From positions 19,078,740 to 19,142,739 of the forward strand of contig NC_087074.1 in the NCBI RefSeq assembly GCF_026151205.1: 64,000 nucleotides of DNA, read 5' to 3'. Below, piece after piece: positions 1 through 13,178 of the stretch. The translations under genes and the position numbers were made by a program. The notes beneath the pieces are model-generated. The model had not been told where the DNA came from, did not search any database, and saw only the letters and a list, made by a program, of their open reading frames with translations. Positions within the stretch are counted from its first letter, which is position 1, and each line of letters opens with the position of its first letter. This DNA is from Bolinopsis microptera (lineage: Eukaryota > Ctenophora > Tentaculata > Lobata > Bolinopsidae).

Positions 1-2642
1 ACAGGTAAAGGCCTTGCTCTAGGATTGTGTAACTACTTTGAAAGTCGAGGGATAAGCACGGACAAAACATTGTGTATAGGTGGAGACAACACTAGTGTTA
101 ATTCTGGCTATCTGGTAAGTAAATAACTTATTTTTCATTTCAGATAAGGAACTTTTCATCTTTTAGCTGAGCATTGGATACTATTAGACAACCATTTCGT
201 TCGTTAAAACATATTAAAATAAACAATTTTCAGGGAGGTGCTTTTCGAGAGTTTGAGGTTCTGCTACATCGAACACTCCAAAGAGCCCTGTGCCTCTTAC
301 ACCAAGTGGAACTCCCCTTGAGAAAATTGTACTTTCACTATGGAGGAAGTACCAAGGGTGTGTTATTTATTTTAAATTTGAAGATATATTATAGTATTTT
401 AAAATAACAGTTCAGAATTTCCACAGTATTAAACATTCCTTATTACTATAACGTTTGCAGGGATTTCCTCGATAACTACGCCAATAAATTTCACTTTACA
501 ATTAATATTATCATCGTTAATTCTTACACTTACACTCAAAATAACGTGTATATCATTATTATATATCATTACAGCACCTGGTGACTTTGACGGACCTATG
601 GGGCCCTTCATTATGTCCAACGAACTTTGGCTGAAACCAGTTAGAGTATTTAAAAAGATTGGCAAAGGTTTTCCTCGACTGCCCCAAGAGGTGATATATA
701 ATTTAAAATTGATATGGTTAATAATGGATAATCTTATTGTTAGATAGTAACTACGTTTATAATTTGCTGGGAAGATAACTTACTGAACCGTTTTGCAGTT
801 CCATGTTTATCAATCATTGCGATAATGTTCGACAAAATCATAGAGCTCTTACCTAGCAACGTTAAAATTAATAACAATCTGTTTTTTTTCAGACGCTGAG
901 TAAGATGTCAAATGATGCAAAACTTATGTATAAGTACTGCATCACTGTCGAGACTGGTTTACACGACGACTTCGTGTATAACGCGATAGGAAACTGCTCC
1001 ACTGCTCGGTGGATTACGTTTGGGGCCAGAATCCTCCGATTTTACATTTCGGGGGATCTTACCTACAACTCCCATATTTCGGAGTGTTTAGAGAGGATGG
1101 TCAACTTTATTGTAAATGTCTATTACAAGGTAAAAATCAGATTACAGTGCTGGCACTTGTGAATTGATTGCTAATGTTTATTCAAATTTAAATGCTCTTA
1201 CAATATTGATGAAAATCAGAGAATGTTCAGCCTATGTTTCCCTTAAGTACCAAAGTTACTCAGAATTTCTATTAAATCGGACTAAATCTCAATAGGTGTT
1301 TGCCAACATCAAGATGAAGAGCAGCTTAATAGACGCCCCAGCCCACCTATTTGACCAAATACGGTTCACAAGAGAACACTGCGAACCAGCAGAGCGTAAG
1401 GTCATATTCGAGTCAATACAACAGAACGGCTATATGGCTCATCCCGAGAGTGTGATACTCGCCATGCTAGGTAAGAATAACAACAACAAAAAATGAATAC
1501 GGAAAGTGGGTAATATAGCTAGGCACACTTAAAATAACAATATGATACTATTACTATCAGAGCAGTGAATATTCAGCTGGTAGTGGTATTCTGTGCTTAC
1601 GTCCGAATTCTTGCGGTTATAAATTATAAATGTGCAGGTGCTCTTAGAATCACTTGACTTTAACACAATATCCAACCAACAATATTTTACATCTATTGTA
1701 AAAAACTTTATATACATATTTATTATCCAGGCGATCACAACAGAGACCATCGAGAGAAAGGAATAGGGATCGTAAAGAATATTCGTCGTTCAGAGGAGTG
1801 GGACAAGCACGTTGAAAGAGAGTCTGGCGTTCGGCGACCTAGACGAATCCGACATTTCAAGTGCCCGAAGATAGTTTTCAAATGTACGACATATTTTGAG
1901 ATGGTCAGAATGAAAGTTGAGGTGAGTTTATAGAGCATGTATAACTATAGTGATATTGTAATTATGCAATGGTTTCATTTCCAAACCATTTGACGATACT
2001 TTACCATGTTAAGTGACCATGTTAAGTGATAGGCAGACTTAGTAAGTCTGCCGATATTATGCTTTTGCATCAAAATATGACAAACGAAAAGAAAGACTGT
2101 GCGTTCATTCTACTGAACTAGCAGAATGCAGAATTTGTTAACTAATTTGCTGAGTCTACCTAGTCTGTCAAATATACCACGAACTCTGTCCCTGTTTCAG
2201 TTATATTATTATTACACTTGTATTACGATTTACCGATCAAATAACTAATTTGCCCTTCATTCAGAAAGAGAACGGTCCGGTTCCAATGAAGATATTCTTC
2301 CAGACGTACGACAATGAGTGGGAGCGAGTAACGTGCCCTCCCCTCCTCTCCGTAATGTCAAGTGCTGAACTGGAAAAGATACGGGAAGCCCCTCTGGTTT
2401 GTAGGATTCCTTGCCATAGTCAATCTGTGGAGCACACTGTCGCACTTGTGTCCCACGCTGTTCAACGACGACGGACTGAAGACACTCAATTGATGAGTGT
2501 CCTCCAGATAGGAGCTGCACGGAAAGAGTTTTCGGGTAGAGTAACGCACAAGCGGTACAGAACTGATACAGACTCGACTCCAAAGTCGAAGAAAGTTAAA
2601 GATACGCCCTTTAACAGGGAATTATTTAAGGATTTCGATTAA
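1..2642 (+). CDS. 3' part of an uncharacterised seven-exon gene; repeated metazoan family, possibly transposase-derived
   Basis: Seven exons join in one frame with GT-AG introns: 1-114 (open at the window edge), 234-357, 575-690, 893-1129, 1296-1470, 1731-1921 and 2265-2642, giving 444 residues before TAA. Visible blocks in order are GGDNTSVNSG (about residue 28), LLHQVELPLRKL (about 57), DGPMGPF, STARW (about 145) and QNGYMAHPESVILAMLG (about 215). The tail is basic, with a KSKKVK motif. From memory, these blocks recur in many unnamed cnidarian and arthropod proteins; I know no established function. The same blocks appear in a decayed copy at 6255-6860. The spaced Asp motifs and high copy number suggest a transposase-like origin, which is inference. 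Clean phases in all introns and no stop make this copy look like a maintained host gene. The N-terminus lies outside the window. Confidence 0.82.
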
Positions 2643-2685
2643 TAGACTTAAGATTAGTGTAATCTATAAACTGAAAGTAGATGTT

Positions 2686-2691
2686 AATAAA
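2686..2691 (+). promoter_or_regulatory. poly(A) signal AATAAA of the first gene
   Basis: AATAAA lies 44 bases after the stop codon of the first gene. A second AAATAAAT lies near 2770. The position suits a short 3' UTR. Confidence 0.55.
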
Positions 2692-2699
2692 CTTTTGAT

Positions 2700-3985
<1,286 letters not shown>

Positions 3986-4672
3986 TTAAACGAATAACGT
4001 AAGCTCACTTATTAATGATGCTGTAACTGAATTGTCCTTAGATTTCGTGGCAATTCTGCACGCTTCAACAATCTTCGGTTTCTGTCCAATGTTTTGAAAA
4101 ATCTCGCTAACTGTGTCAATAAGTTCTCTATATATCTCGCTCCCTTGTGACGGACCAAATACAATGACGTTGCGACTGCGGTCCTCTTCCTCAACAACAC
4201 GTTTTACTACGCTTTTGAGCGTTTCCAAGCTTATGACTTGCTCAGCTTTGGCTGTGAATTCTTCGCCATTGAACTGTATGTTTGTGTTTTACTTTTAGGT
4301 GAGTCAACAACAGTATATGTCTTAACGGCGTTCTTCAACATTTCAAGTTGTCCAGTTTTACAGTCCGCAAGCTCTGCCTGAGTTTATCGGATAGCTTTAT
4401 TCGGACGTTATTTTACCCGTACCGCAACCGGAAATAATGTGAACGGGCGTAGCCATAATTTTGAGAGGACATTAAAATAAACGTGACCGCTCAATGCTCT
4501 ATTTACTAACAATTTAAAACGTCCGCCAAAATTCGAACGGATATTAAAATAAACGGACATTAAAATGAACGCTAGTGCTTAACTTGTAGCATCTGGCATT
4601 TGCAACTATTAACTTATGTCCGTAAAAATAAAGTCCAATAAGGACAAATTAGCGTTATTGATCATGCAATTT
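3986..4672 (-). mobile_element. repeat unit A with degenerate ORF1-like frame
   Basis: This copy matches 4911-5625 almost along its length: both start with CTTAAACGAATAACGTAA and end near GACAAATTAGCGTT. The minus strand (4228 to about 4010) reads a peptide with RNVIVFGPSQGSE, VSEIFQNIGQKPK and VEACRIA. That pattern resembles the protein encoded by the first ORF of many non-LTR retrotransposons, where a RNx(I/V)VFG(L/I)P strand precedes an acidic helix. No reverse transcriptase accompanies it, so the unit is probably non-autonomous or truncated. Family identity is inference. Confidence 0.6.
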
Positions 4673-4799
4673 GAGCGCCGCCTGGTAAATATATAAACCG
4701 ACACAATTAGTATACAGTACAACTACAACAACTGAAAGTCTAAATTGAAGTCGAACATTATTTGTAAAATCGCATGTAGCATGATGCCTGCAGGCCTGC

Positions 4800-4842
4800 T
4801 CCTGCTGTACACTGTACAGTACAGTGTACGCAGGCGAGTACA
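4800..4842. repeat. short palindrome between the two repeat units
   Basis: TGTACACTGTAC is followed by GTACAGTGTAC, giving a near-perfect self-complementary stretch of about 24 bases between the two copies. It may mark an element boundary, but function is unknown. Confidence 0.4.
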
Positions 4843-4910
4843 GAATTAGTGAATTAGCGCACGCGGCACAAGGCGGATTTTATTTATTGGAATCAAATAT
4901 TTTGCAATAA

Positions 4911-5625
4911 CTTAAACGAATAACGTAATTGCTCATTTATTAATGATGCTGTAACTAAATTGTCCTTAGATTTTCTGGCAATTTTGCACGCTTCAACAAT
5001 CTTCGGTTTCTGTCCAATGTTTTGGAAAATCACGCTAACTGTGTCAATAAGTTTTCTATATATCTCGCTCCCTTGTAACAGACCAAATACAATGACGTTG
5101 CGCGCGACTAGACTGCGGTCCTCTTCCTCGACAACACGTTTTACTACGCTTTTGAGCGTTTCTGAGCTTATGACTTGCTCAGTTTGCTGTGAATTCTTCG
5201 CCATTGGACTGTATGTTTGTGTTTTAGGTGAGTTAACAACAGATGTCTTAACGGCGTTCTTCAACGTTTCAAGTTGTTTAGTTTTACGCAGTCCGAAAGC
5301 TCTGCCTGAACTTATCGGATAGCTTTATTCGGACGTTATTTTACCCGTACTGCAACCGGAAATAATGTGAACGGGAATAATTTTGAGCGGACATTAAAAT
5401 AAACGCGACCGCTCAATGGTCTATTTAATTACAATTTAAAACGTCCGCCAATATTCGAACGGATATTAAAATTAAAATGAACGGACATTAAAATGAACGC
5501 TAGGGATTAACTTGTAGTTGTAGCATTTGGCATTTGCAGCAACTATTAACTTATGTCCGTAAAAATAAAGTCCAATAAGGACAAATTAGCGTTGCCGTTA
5601 TTAATTATTGATCATATTAGTTGTA
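4911..5625 (-). mobile_element. repeat unit B with ORF1-like frame of about 120 residues
   Basis: Second copy of the unit at 3986-4672, in the same orientation and offset by 925 bases. The minus-strand frame runs 5264 to 4893 (123 codons) and is longer than in unit A. It includes VVKRVVEEEDRSL, RNVIVFGLLQGSEI, FQNIGQKPKIVEACKIARK and ends LLQNI. The non-coding part (about 5300-5560) holds several degenerate ATTAAAATGAACG motifs shared by both copies. The copies differ by small indels and substitutions, so duplication is not very recent. A two-copy tandem arrangement suggests unequal exchange or repeated insertion. Confidence 0.6.
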
Positions 5626-6254
5626 CAACTACAATTAATATTTTGGTATTCCCCTGCATGTGTCATGGTTCCAACAGGAAAATATTTCAATCTGCAATCC
5701 GAGTAGAATGTAAATATACTGCGATCTCTGATATATAGTTATACTGAAACATAGCCTGAGCTGCAACCGTTCACCACTACAATTAGTGCATACCTCAATA
5801 CACATTACGGCCGGATCAGGATAATGCGATCCTGAGGGCTATAATTATTAAAAGGTGTTCTCACGAGATCTCCGACACATGAATTCTATCGATTCACCAT
5901 TGAGTATGAATCAGCAATTAAACTACTGAGCTTACATATGCAGAATGATGGATGAGCACATATAATTGCCTGCTTCATAGTTTGTTCACCCAATCTATTC
6001 ACCCAATGTTATTGTTAGTATCAAAGCTGTGTTAGGACCATTTTCAAAAATATTTCGCCATCTATACTGTCACAATGTAAGTTTTACAATGGTACAACCT
6101 CCATAAAAATCTAAAAAAATCGGATAAAACCAACCACACTAGTGTACCGAATCTACCATGGTAAAAACATCTTCACACCGTAAAATGGGCAAAAGCTACA
6201 ATAACGGTTCCTCCGACATTGTTTACAGCGGGCAATATCCTTTATTTCATTCAA
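5626..6254. other. intergenic, no gene seen
   Basis: AT-rich; no supported coding region or structured RNA recognised. Confidence 0.55.
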
Positions 6255-6860
6255 TTCTTCTGAAGTGTTCATGACCAAATTACGGTCTTTAGGATCGTCC
6301 ATTAATAATTTAAGGAGGCTTTTGCCGGGACAACCTATACACCCTTTTAATTTTGACAGGGCAGCTCAGAAGTAGATGGTTCTAAAACAAAACATAAATA
6401 AATCTAATCCCTTTAAAATAAATATGCTACCTTCTAGCTTACTCATAGAACACAACTCGGAATGAGCTTTTATACTTCATATTCAAATCAAGCGGTAAGT
6501 AAATATTGATAATATAACTAACTCTACTGCATTATAATCCACCTTGCGTGGCTGAGAGGACCAATTCGTTCTCTCGACAGTTCAGGACTCAGAACCCCTT
6601 AAATTTTTTAATGGCAGGTCTATCCTGTGAAGGCACCAAATAAATCTTTGCAATTCCCATCCAAAATTCTTCTCTAAGAGGGCTATAATCCCATTCTGAC
6701 GTCCGGTGTTGACGTTAGTGGCGTAACAGCCACAAGATCTTAGTGGCGAGTTGTCTAATGTCGATCCTAAGCTCATCACAATGCTGCATCTTTTCTCCCG
6801 TCAAGGTAGAGCGGCTCCACTTTCAGATTCCGAAGGTCTTCTAACTCATTCTCTTTAGAT
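6255..6860 (-). pseudogene. decayed copy of the first gene's protein family
   Basis: Reading the minus strand from 6860 downward, fragments in different frames recover the family's order of motifs: LYLDGRKDAAL (about 6800), ATNVNTGRQNGIIALLE (about 6710), FIWCLHRIDLPLKNL (about 6625), LSHARW (about 6550) and CPGKSLLKLLMDDP (about 6310). Comparable blocks in the gene at 1-2642 are DNTSVNSG, LLHQVELPLRKL, STARW and HPESVILAML. Stops and frame changes separate the blocks, and much of the sequence between them is missing. It lies just downstream of the hAT remnant on the same strand but is a different family. Confidence 0.65.
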
Positions 6861-7179
6861 CGCTGCACTATCTTTGGATTTCTTCAGTCTCCTGAAATAT
6901 ATTATGTCACAATAGATCATTAGATGATACGTAAAGATACTGTACAGGCAATCCATGATTGTTGATTTGTTTGCATACCCAAAAATATTTCTTTTACATT
7001 AATAGCTTATAAAAACCCCAACATTAGGATGTATTTGAAAAGTAACTTAAAACGACATGCAGAGCGACCAATAACGCCTGAATCAATGCTTGGTAGCACA
7101 AACCGGAGGTTAAAAATGAATATTTGACCACATGGTGACATGGTTGTTGCATGGGTCACTTGCAAGTTCATATATCACA

Positions 7180-9265
7180 TACTTGGTTTTACATTTCGGA
7201 AAGCAGCGTGGGTTTCAGAGTTCCGACTCCACTTGAGGATATGCTCCTGATAGCGTAATCCAGTTTCTTTATATTTGGGATAACCTCCGAAACAGAAACC
7301 ATGTCCCCCTCCGCCGCTTTTGTGGTGATGTAGAATGGCTTCAGTACCGCAATAGCTTTGGTCAGAAGATCCCAATCGTGAGGAGTCATCTGCAAAATTC
7401 AGTTGATCAATACTTAGCCTGTACATTGAGAAGTGAGCTAGGAATTAGGAGGTCCAGCGGACAAGAATTTGTTCCAGTTACATTCCAGGGACATTGATTC
7501 TCTAAACTTGATGTTAACTAGTGCTACTCAGAAAATGAGAGATGAGTCAAAAGAGCTGCATGTAAACTGACCTGTTGAGATGCAGACAACGATAACTCTG
7601 CATTTTGAGCGGTGATTGTTATTGCATATTTTTTATTCTGAAAGGCCTGGAAGATCATGTAATAACTGTTCCATCTCGTGTCCACTGCAACTGGTCTGAT
7701 GAGAGTTGCCTCTACTGCTTGATTTTCATTCAGTAGACGTTTACCTGCATGTGCGGGATAGTTTAACATATGATAGTTAAGAAATGATAAACGCAAGTCG
7801 TAACAATGATAGTTTTGCCAAGATTATGTCACTCAACGAACATGTACCTACGGCAACATTTTAATCAAACGTTATTAATGTGTACATTTCAGTAAGAAAA
7901 TATTTTGAATCAGCCGTTATTATCAGATTAAGTATGTGACAATGAAATCATCAAACAGAAAACCTAAGGTAAATGTAGTGATTCTCACCTGCAGGGGTTC
8001 TAAACTCCTTGATAAGACTCTTGATCTTTTTGATAAGCCGGTTAACTCCACTTTGAGAAAAACAGAATTCTTTACGATGAGATTCAGTAGATGGAGAAAA
8101 CAGGATCCAGGCGGACAAAGCCTTTTTCATGTTTGAAGCAGTGTCGCTGATAACGCAGTGAAGTTTCTCTTCGGACAGACCCCATGCCTGCAGTACAAAT
8201 GACACATTGTTCTTTAACGAGTCACGTAATAATTTGTAATTAGAAACTATGTGGGCAGCTAACGGTTAATATTTTCTACTATCAAAAAGCTAAGCGCACT
8301 CTGATGAACTCGAAATGAGCATGTATTTCGAATTTTACAATCTATATGGCATTGGCAGTCCTGAGTTCTGAGTTTGAACTTTGATCATGGGGTTAGAAAT
8401 GACACAAATTAGATATATATATGAGCTAAATTATTCAGATTTAACGATAGAACTTACCGGTATGTGCTCGGTTATAGGGAAGGCATCTCAGTACAATAAC
8501 TTTTCTTTCGAAGTTTGTAGTTACGAAGTGTATTATGACCCCCAAATAGGAATCCAGCGCTTTTGACAACCAAACATCACAGCTCAGACTGTAATCAGCT
8601 CCTTTCAGTCAATAAATTTCTTCAGTTTAAACTGTACTCTATCATATAATTCAGGAAACAGTTTTGTGCGCACCACCTTCTCTGAGGGTATGTCAAACTT
8701 CTTGTTCAAACCTGAATGAGCCGGAAGTCAGATGATCTTAATTTATCTGTAAATGATTATCCAACAAATGATTGTCAATCTGCTGCTAATTTACTTAATA
8801 GCAATCAATTTTATCATCACAAAGAACTCAATTGGAATTTTAATCTGGAGTCATCACAGCTCGAGCCTAGAAAAGTTGTTTTTTTATTGAGCTAAGTTAT
8901 TAAAAACGTCCCAAATCAATCTTACCGTCAACAAACTGTTGAAATTGTTCATTCTCAACAGTCGTGTATGGGAGCATCTGATCAATAATCTATTTCAGGA
9001 GCAACTTTTTAGATCTTTTTGACGTTCATCAGTCTAGTAACAGTGGCGCCGCTCCAGACTGCCCCCAGTGTGGGCTGATTAGATGTTGTCAGTTGATACA
9101 TCGATCTCCGCTCAGCTTCGACTTCATCAGACTTTTGTCTCTTGAGTCTTGACCCTCTGTGATTCACGTATTGCAGTTGCTTCCTTGTGTTTAGAAGGGT
9201 GCTTATGTTTCAAATGATCCAATAAAATGGTTACCTGGATATCATCCTAGCCTAAGGCATGTGAC
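7180..9265 (-). pseudogene. degenerate hAT-superfamily transposase (BED zinc finger type)
   Basis: Minus-strand pieces follow the usual order of a BED-finger hAT transposase. The end of a BED finger, LLDHLKHKHPSK, is near 9190. IIDQMLPYTTVENEQF follows near 8970, KFDIPSEKVVRTKLFPELY near 8680 and WGLSEEKLHCVISDTASNM near 8190-8130. RPVAVDTRWNSYYMI is near 7690 and LLTKAIAVLKPFYITTKA near 7370-7310. Stops (two after the BED finger) and frame breaks disable it. The C-terminal dimerisation block usual in hAT proteins is not seen. Terminal repeats and an 8-bp target duplication were not located. Confidence 0.82.
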
Positions 9266-9446
9266 GTGACAAGCACCTGCAGCAAAGATTAGATTAGATT
9301 AGATTAAGAATAATGACATAAACATCATCACTAGTTTTAAAAAATCTTTCTGATTTCCTCATTATCAGAACTGTGAACATTTCACAGCCTTCGTCATTAA
9401 AAAACAAACAAATTCTATAACTAACATAATTGTCATAATTTATTTA

Positions 9447-9611
9447 GAGAGTTAATACTGAGTGGAAGAGTAGCTACTGAGGGAAATATCGAGTAACACT
9501 GATGAATACAGAGAGTTAATACTGAGTGGGAGAATAACTACTGAGGGAAATGTAGAGTATCACTGATGAAGACAGAGAATTAATACTGAGTGGGAGAGTA
9601 GCTACTGAGGG
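9447..9611. repeat. 64-bp tandem repeat, about 2.5 copies
   Basis: GTTAATACTGAGTGG starts at 9451 and 9515 and, as ATTAATACTGAGTGG, at 9579, with matching sequence between. The array runs directly into the 91-bp satellite. Confidence 0.9.
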
Positions 9612-10600
9612 AAAATGTGACCTCCAGATCAGTAAAATTAGGGGTGCTGGGAGAGCTGCATAGATTCCACTAGTATTTAATATTAGCCTGTACTGGCTCA
9701 ATAAAATGTGACCTCCAGATCAGTAAAATTAGGGGTGCTGGGAGAGCTGCATAGAGTCCACTAGTATTTAATATTAGCCTGTACTGGCTCAATAAAATGT
9801 GACCTCCAGATCAGTAAAATTGAGGGTGCTGGAAGAGCTGCATAGAGTCCACTAGTATTTAATATTAGCCTGTACTGGCTCAATAAAATGTGACTTCCAG
9901 ATCATTGAAATTAAGGGTGCTGGAAGAACTGCATAGAGTCCACTAGTATTTAATATTAGCCTGTACTGGCTCAATAAAATGTGACCTCCAGATCAGTAAA
10001 ATTAGGGGTGCTGGGAGAGCTGCATAGATTTCACTAGTATTTAATATTAGCCTGTACTGGCTCAATAAAATGTGACCTCCAGATCAGTAAAATTAGGGGT
10101 GCTGGGAGAGCTGCATAGAGTCCACTAGTATTTAATATTAGCCTGTACTGGCTCAATAAAATGTGACCTCCAGATCAGTAAAATTAAGGGTGCTGGAAGA
10201 ATTTGCATAGAGTCCACTAGTATTTAATATTAGCCTGTACTGGCTCAATAAAATGTGACCTCCAGATCAGTAAAATTAAGGGTGCTGGAAGAGTTGCATA
10301 AGAGTCCACTAGTATTTAATATTAGCCTGTACAGGTTCAATAAAATATGACCTCCAGATCAGTAAAATTAGGGGTGCTGGAAGAGCTGCATAGAGTCCAC
10401 TAGTATTTAATATTAGCCTGTACTGGCTCAGTAAAATGTGACCTCCAGATCAGTAAAATTAGGGGTGCTGGAAGAGCTGCATAGAGTCCACTAGTATTTA
10501 ATATTAGCCTGTACTGGCTCAATAAAATGTGACCTCCAGATCAGTAAATTTAGGGGTGCTGGAAGAGCTGCAAAGAGTCCACTAGTATTTAATATTAGCC
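9612..10600. repeat. 91-bp satellite, about 11 copies
   Basis: Units begin AAAATGTGACCTCCAGATC and end ACTGGCTCAAT, with a few substitutions and one-base indels per copy. The last unit stops at ATTAGCC and is followed by unrelated sequence. The first unit begins inside the last 64-bp repeat. Confidence 0.95.
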
Positions 10601-11720
10601 CCAAAAAAGCGGTCCTGGTCGAGCCTTGGCTTTAACGAGTTGGAAGCAACCAGAGAGATGGTTAGATGTATAAATTTGGGGATTGAAGTGGTTTGCAATA
10701 ACCAGAGAGATGTTAAACAAATTGAACAACAGGTTGAACAAAAAAGCATGTGTAAAAAGTTATCGAGTGATAAAATAGGACAAAGGAGAAAGCATAGATA
10801 TGATCTTAGGCAGCTAGACGCCAGCTAGCTCATCGCGGTGTCACATGACTTTAATACCACGATATCATTGGTCATCTATATATCCAATGCGAAATATAAA
10901 TATAGCGCGTTTTTCATGAATTAGTAGCGCCGTACAAAAATTAAGCAGTTTGGAACAAAATTACAAGTTTTCAGTTTACAGAAATATTGAAACATTTCAA
11001 TTTTTGTTTGCATGAAGGTTCTAATGACTTAATAAAGTCGTTTAGATAATAAAAATACTACAAAGATACCAAGTAAACTCACAAATATTGCAACTTGGTT
11101 AAAAACAATGCATTTAACTGTTTTGGTGGCGCGCGCGCGCCATCTCAGTCAATTACTCCCATATTTGGTCAAATAGGATAATAGGGACGCAGAATATGCG
11201 TCCCTCTAAAAAGTCCGATTCCCTTCATGGTATGCCCCTTTTTCCGCCTTCGGCGGCGCGCGCTTCGCGCGCGAAAAGTGGCATGCAACGTATGTCAAAT
11301 GTGCCAGGTAAAATAAATCAACAATGTACAAAATAGTTTTAAAAATTTGAGGCACATTTGTAATAATTTTTGCAATTTTTTTCAAAAATTTTTAACGATC
11401 ATAGACTGTGTATTTTTAAACAAATTTGTTTAATATAATTTGTAATTCCACGCCGGCCATTGTAACGTATGTTGACAAATTATGGTATATTTGATTTTGT
11501 AGGTTTACAACCTACCAGGACGCGCGCCGAGTTGGACTCGTCGACGGTATATGGAACAGATATTTTACGAGTATCACCCGTTAAATTTTTTTAGAAAATT
11601 ATCTAAACAATATACACATAATATAATAATTACCCTATATAAAAATTCAATATAAATTCAATAGAACACTAAATAAAAATTGATAAACACCCTTTAAGTA
11701 GTATAAGTAAGCCAGTTTAA
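10601..11720. other. intergenic with GC-rich hairpins; no gene recognised
   Basis: A 62-codon plus-strand frame (10640-10828) is charged but resembles nothing I know. Two self-complementary GC patches stand out in AT-rich surroundings: a GC dinucleotide run near 11135-11147, and CCGCCTTCGGCGG plus CGCGCGCTTCGCGCGCG at about 11246-11274. Confidence 0.45.
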
Positions 11721-13178
11721 AGAACTGGCTCCAAATTTATATCTAATTCTGCTATTTTTACTGCACTACTACTTTTTACAAGTCATGCTCTTAATTACTC
11801 CGTAAATCATGTCGAAGAAAAACGGAATAATAAAAACCACGTATTAGGAATATTTATCGATCTCTCTAAAGCATTTGATACCTTACCATTTGATATGCTA
11901 CTTAAGAAACTTAGTAATTACGGAGTTAGAGGAAACGCACTAAAGCTGCTCTCCAGCTATCTAAATAATAGATACCAGTATGTTAGTGTACTTGGTGAAG
12001 AATCAGAGCCTCTCCCAGTTAAACTAGGCGTACCACAAGGATCCGTTTTGGGCCCCTTGCTTTTTCTTATCTATATAAATGACATCTATAGATGTAGTAC
12101 ATTAGGAAAGTTTGTACTATTTGCAGATGACACAAACATCTTTGTAGCTGCTGAAACTAAGGAACTAGCATACAAAATAGCGAATGAAATTCTTGAATCT
12201 GTGTGCCAATATATGCGCCATAATCTACTGCACATTAATGTTAAAAAATCTTGTTACATGTACTTCTCGCCTACTAAACGTAAGACCATTGATAATACTG
12301 AAAATGACTTGAATCTAGAAATTGATGGAATCCCGATCAAACAGGTTACTGAAACGAAATTTCTAGGTGTTATTATAGATGACAAACTGAGTTGGACACC
12401 TCATATCGAGAAACTAACTAAGAAATTAAACAGTATATGTGGCCGTATTTATCGAATAAAAAACTCCCTCCCCAGCCAGCTGTACAAACAGATATACCAC
12501 ACTCTTTTTGAATCTCATCTAGGATACGGTATAACTGTATGGGGTGGTGTATCAATTAATAAGCTTTCACCGCTATTCCTTGCACAGAAGAAATGTGTCC
12601 GAATCTTATTTGGGGACTCGGAAGCATTTAGCGACAAGTTTAAAACTTGTTCTCGTAGCAGGCCAATCCAGTGCAGTATAAACAAGAAAGGTCAAATATC
12701 CAATGAATCAACTATACCTCACATTAAACCGTGTTCTATATGTATCAGCTTGAGGAAGACTGGTGATAGACAAGTAAGGCCACATCGCTGCCAAATACTT
12801 GGGGCAGAATTCCACTCTAGAGAATCAACAAAACCGATTTTCCAATCTAAGGAACTAATGACAGTACATAACATATATAGATACAGATGCATTACTGAAA
12901 CAATGAAGATAGTGAAGAGTCATCAGCCCATATCCATGTATTCTCTATTTAAGAAATCTCAGCTCAGAGATGACAGATTTGTGACACCACACTCATCTCA
13001 CAATTTCGCATATAAAGGGGCAAATCTATGGAATACGTTTCTTGAACAGTCAAATGCACGTGGTAAAATAGGTTCTCTAGGCTCAATTAAATCCCAATTG
13101 AAGTATTCTATCATGAAGGCTCAACACCAACCTAACAATATTAACTGGCAGGACTTAAACTTCAACACTTTCCTATGA
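11721..13178 (+). pseudogene. 5'-truncated non-LTR retrotransposon, reverse transcriptase C-terminal half
   Basis: The frame is open from about 11721, upstream of the first ATG at 11895. It carries VLGIFIDLSKAFDTL (RT block with first catalytic Asp), VPQGSVLGPLLFLIYIND and FADDTNIF (catalytic DD). These are followed by the thumb KFLGVIIDDKLSW and a C-terminal segment ending YKGANLWNTF. The endonuclease and RT N-terminus are absent, and the sequence upstream of the YSVNHVEEK block is degenerate, so this is a dead 5' truncation, typical of incomplete reverse transcription. The motifs fit the Jockey/CR1/L2 group broadly. From 11742 to the TAA the frame has no stop, so the insertion may be fairly young. 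Confidence 0.85.

Noticed and set aside
10640..10828. Charged 62-codon frame
   Set aside because: No recognisable domain, no splice context; could be chance.
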